Shown here: positions 62,884 through 64,000 of the stretch, piece by piece
How positions within the stretch are numbered: position 1 is the stretch's first letter
Layout: each line of letters starts with the position of its first letter
DNA from: Caballeronia fortuita
GTDB taxonomy: Bacteria; Pseudomonadota; Gammaproteobacteria; Burkholderiales; Burkholderiaceae
NCBI RefSeq assembly: GCF_001544835.2
Contig: NZ_FCNX02000005.1
Coordinates: 124,001 to 188,000, forward strand
Direction: 5' to 3'
Length of the DNA stretch: 64,000 nucleotides
The notes under the pieces: generated by a model
What the model saw: only the letters and a program-made list of their open reading frames with translations
What the model was told of the DNA's origin: nothing
Database searches by the model: none
Translations under genes and position numbers: made by a program

Positions 62884-64000
62884 TCAGCCGATCTGGTCGG
62901 CGAGCAAGGCCATGATCTGACGCGCCTGCGGCGACGAATCGACATTGCCCTTGTCGTCGACGATCGCCACGCGGGTCTGTTGATCCGTCACCGCGCGCAC
63001 GTTGACCTGATACTGCTTCGCCTTCATTTCCTTGCGGCCGTGGAACACCTGGCTCCAGAAACCCTGTTCCGCCGATGATTTGTCGGTCGGATCGACGTAG
63101 CGCACGTAGTAGACGCCCTTGCTGCGGTCGCGGTCGTCCACCGTGAAGTTCGCGCGGTCCAGCGCGGTGCCCACGCGCAGCCATGCGCGGTCGTACGCTT
63201 CCGGCAAGGTCAGTTGCGACGATGCCGCCTCGGGCACCACTTCGTTGCGAATCGGCGTGTTGCTCGCGTTCGCGACGTTCTGCGCCGCCACCGATGCCGC
63301 CTTCGAATCGCCGGGCTTGGCGCCCGCCGCCGGCGCGTCGAGCGGCGTCGCGCCGCCGGAAGCCGTGCGCTGATCGGCCGCCGAGAGCGAGGACATCAGG
63401 CGCTTCAGATATTCGTTTTCGAGCGCCGGATCGTTCGGGCGCGCCTGCCACTGGCTCGTGTCGTTATTCACGCCGGTCAGCGCCTCACGCATGCCCTTCT
63501 GGCTGATGAACACATATGTGCCGCCGCTCGGGGCCGTTTCGAGACGCGTGCGGTACTTGTTGCGCTCGGCGGTGACATACGAGTTGCCGGTCGCCTTGGC
63601 GAGCGTGTCGCGGATGAGGCCGTCGGAAATCTGCGGATGGGTTTCGTTCCAGTCCGTCTCCATCACGCCCTTGTCGCGCTGATCGACGACGAGCAGAAAG
63701 CCCTGCTCCTGCCAGAAGCGCCGGATTTGCGGCCATACCTGGTCGGGCGTCTTGCCGTCGACGACGAGCCAGCGCTCGGTGCCGTCGCGCTGAATTCGCA
63801 TGCCCGTCACCGGCGGGACCACCGTGGGTGCGTTGGGCGCGACTTTCTGGATCTGCTGCAGATCCGACAGCGATGCCTGCCCGCCCTGTGGCGGCAGCGA
63901 ACGCTGGTCGGACGCTTCGTCGAGCAGGTTCGGCGGAACGGCGAGGGACACCTGTTTAGAACGCTGATCGCTCTTGTAGTTGAACGCATTGGGATTGGTC
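62884..64000 (-). CDS. bamC: Outer-membrane assembly lipoprotein BamC (cut by window edge)
   Basis: BamC is an accessory lipoprotein of the BAM complex. The last 371 residues are present; coding continues past the right edge, so the lipobox and start are not visible. An internal GTG at 63951 is in frame but is not the start, because the upstream residues (NPNAFNYKSDQRSKQ) are BamC-like. Two helix-grip domains are visible: one near WLVVDGKTPDQVWPQIRRFW, the other near AYDRAWLRVGTALDRANFTV. In between lies a low-complexity Ala-rich linker. Confidence 0.9.
   Translation of the reverse strand, partial: TNPNAFNYKSDQRSKQVSLAVPPNLLDEASDQRSLPPQGGQASLSDLQQIQKVAPNAPTVVPPVTGMRIQRDGTERWLVVDGKTPDQVWPQIRRFWQEQGFLLVVDQRDKGVMETDWNETHPQISDGLIRDTLAKATGNSYVTAERNKYRTRLETAPSGGTYVFISQKGMREALTGVNNDTSQWQARPNDPALENEYLKRLMSSLSAADQRTASGGATPLDAPAAGAKPGDSKAASVAAQNVANASNTPIRNEVVPEAASSQLTLPEAYDRAWLRVGTALDRANFTVDDRDRSKGVYYVRYVDPTDKSSAEQGFWSQVFHGRKEMKAKQYQVNVRAVTDQQTRVAIVDDKGNVDSSPQARQIMALLADQIG

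Noticed and set aside
62558..63451. A 297-codon minus-strand frame overlapping bamC
   Set aside because: It overlaps bamC in another frame and crosses the bamC terminator and hairpins.

Overview
The window is a chromosomal segment of a high-GC betaproteobacterium in the Burkholderia sensu lato group (Burkholderia, Paraburkholderia or Caballeronia). The gene order rpsB-tsf-pyrH-frr-uppS-cdsA-dxr-rseP-bamA-skp-lpxD-fabZ-lpxA-lpxB-rnhB, the smc-zipA-ligA-def block and the protein sequences all point there. I read this from the sequence and could not run a database search, so the genus is an inference. No rRNA, tRNA, CRISPR array, insertion sequence, prophage or integrase is visible. Coding density is high and most genes are housekeeping.

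Region by region. 1-2.6 kb: the start of ppsA (cut by the window edge) diverges from ppsR, which encodes the regulator of PEP synthase; a TrmH-family methyltransferase follows. 2.6-18 kb: one long minus-strand block runs from translation (rpsB, tsf, frr) through UMP kinase and isoprenoid, phospholipid and undecaprenyl-phosphate synthesis to outer-membrane assembly (rseP, bamA, skp) and lipid A synthesis (lpxD, fabZ, lpxA, lpxB). 18-24.3 kb, plus strand: map, glnD, an RluF-like pseudouridine synthase with a large 34-residue repeat tract, and a 78-residue orphan. 24.3-33.2 kb, minus strand: def, ligA, zipA, smc and a drug/metabolite exporter. 33.3-39.6 kb, plus strand: the succinylase lysine branch (dapC, dapD, an ArsC-like gene, dapE), prmB and cardiolipin synthase. 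39.6-46.2 kb: gpx, the ABC-F protein YheS, a family III CoA-transferase, a small orphan, radA and alr. 46.4-50 kb: lplT followed closely by the thiamin salvage genes thiM, thiE and thiD. 50-53.2 kb, minus strand: tsaB, rimI, a family 4 uracil-DNA glycosylase and a DUF1853 gene, all overlapping. 53.4-55.8 kb: an acyl-CoA-binding protein and an RhlE-type helicase. 55.8-61.7 kb: a glyoxylate-bypass locus with aceA, a universal stress protein, a LysR regulator, a haloacid dehalogenase-like gene and aceB. 61.8-64 kb: two small genes, a possible small RNA, and bamC, which runs off the right edge.

I found no convincing new multi-gene defence or metabolic system. The best leads are smaller: a possible terminator-ended small RNA between bamC and its neighbour, the repeat-expanded pseudouridine synthase, an overlapping UDG-DUF1853 pair that suggests a DNA-repair link, a perfect 16-bp palindrome in the aceA promoter region, a large hairpin between tsf and pyrH, and long leaders on rpsB and rhlE.
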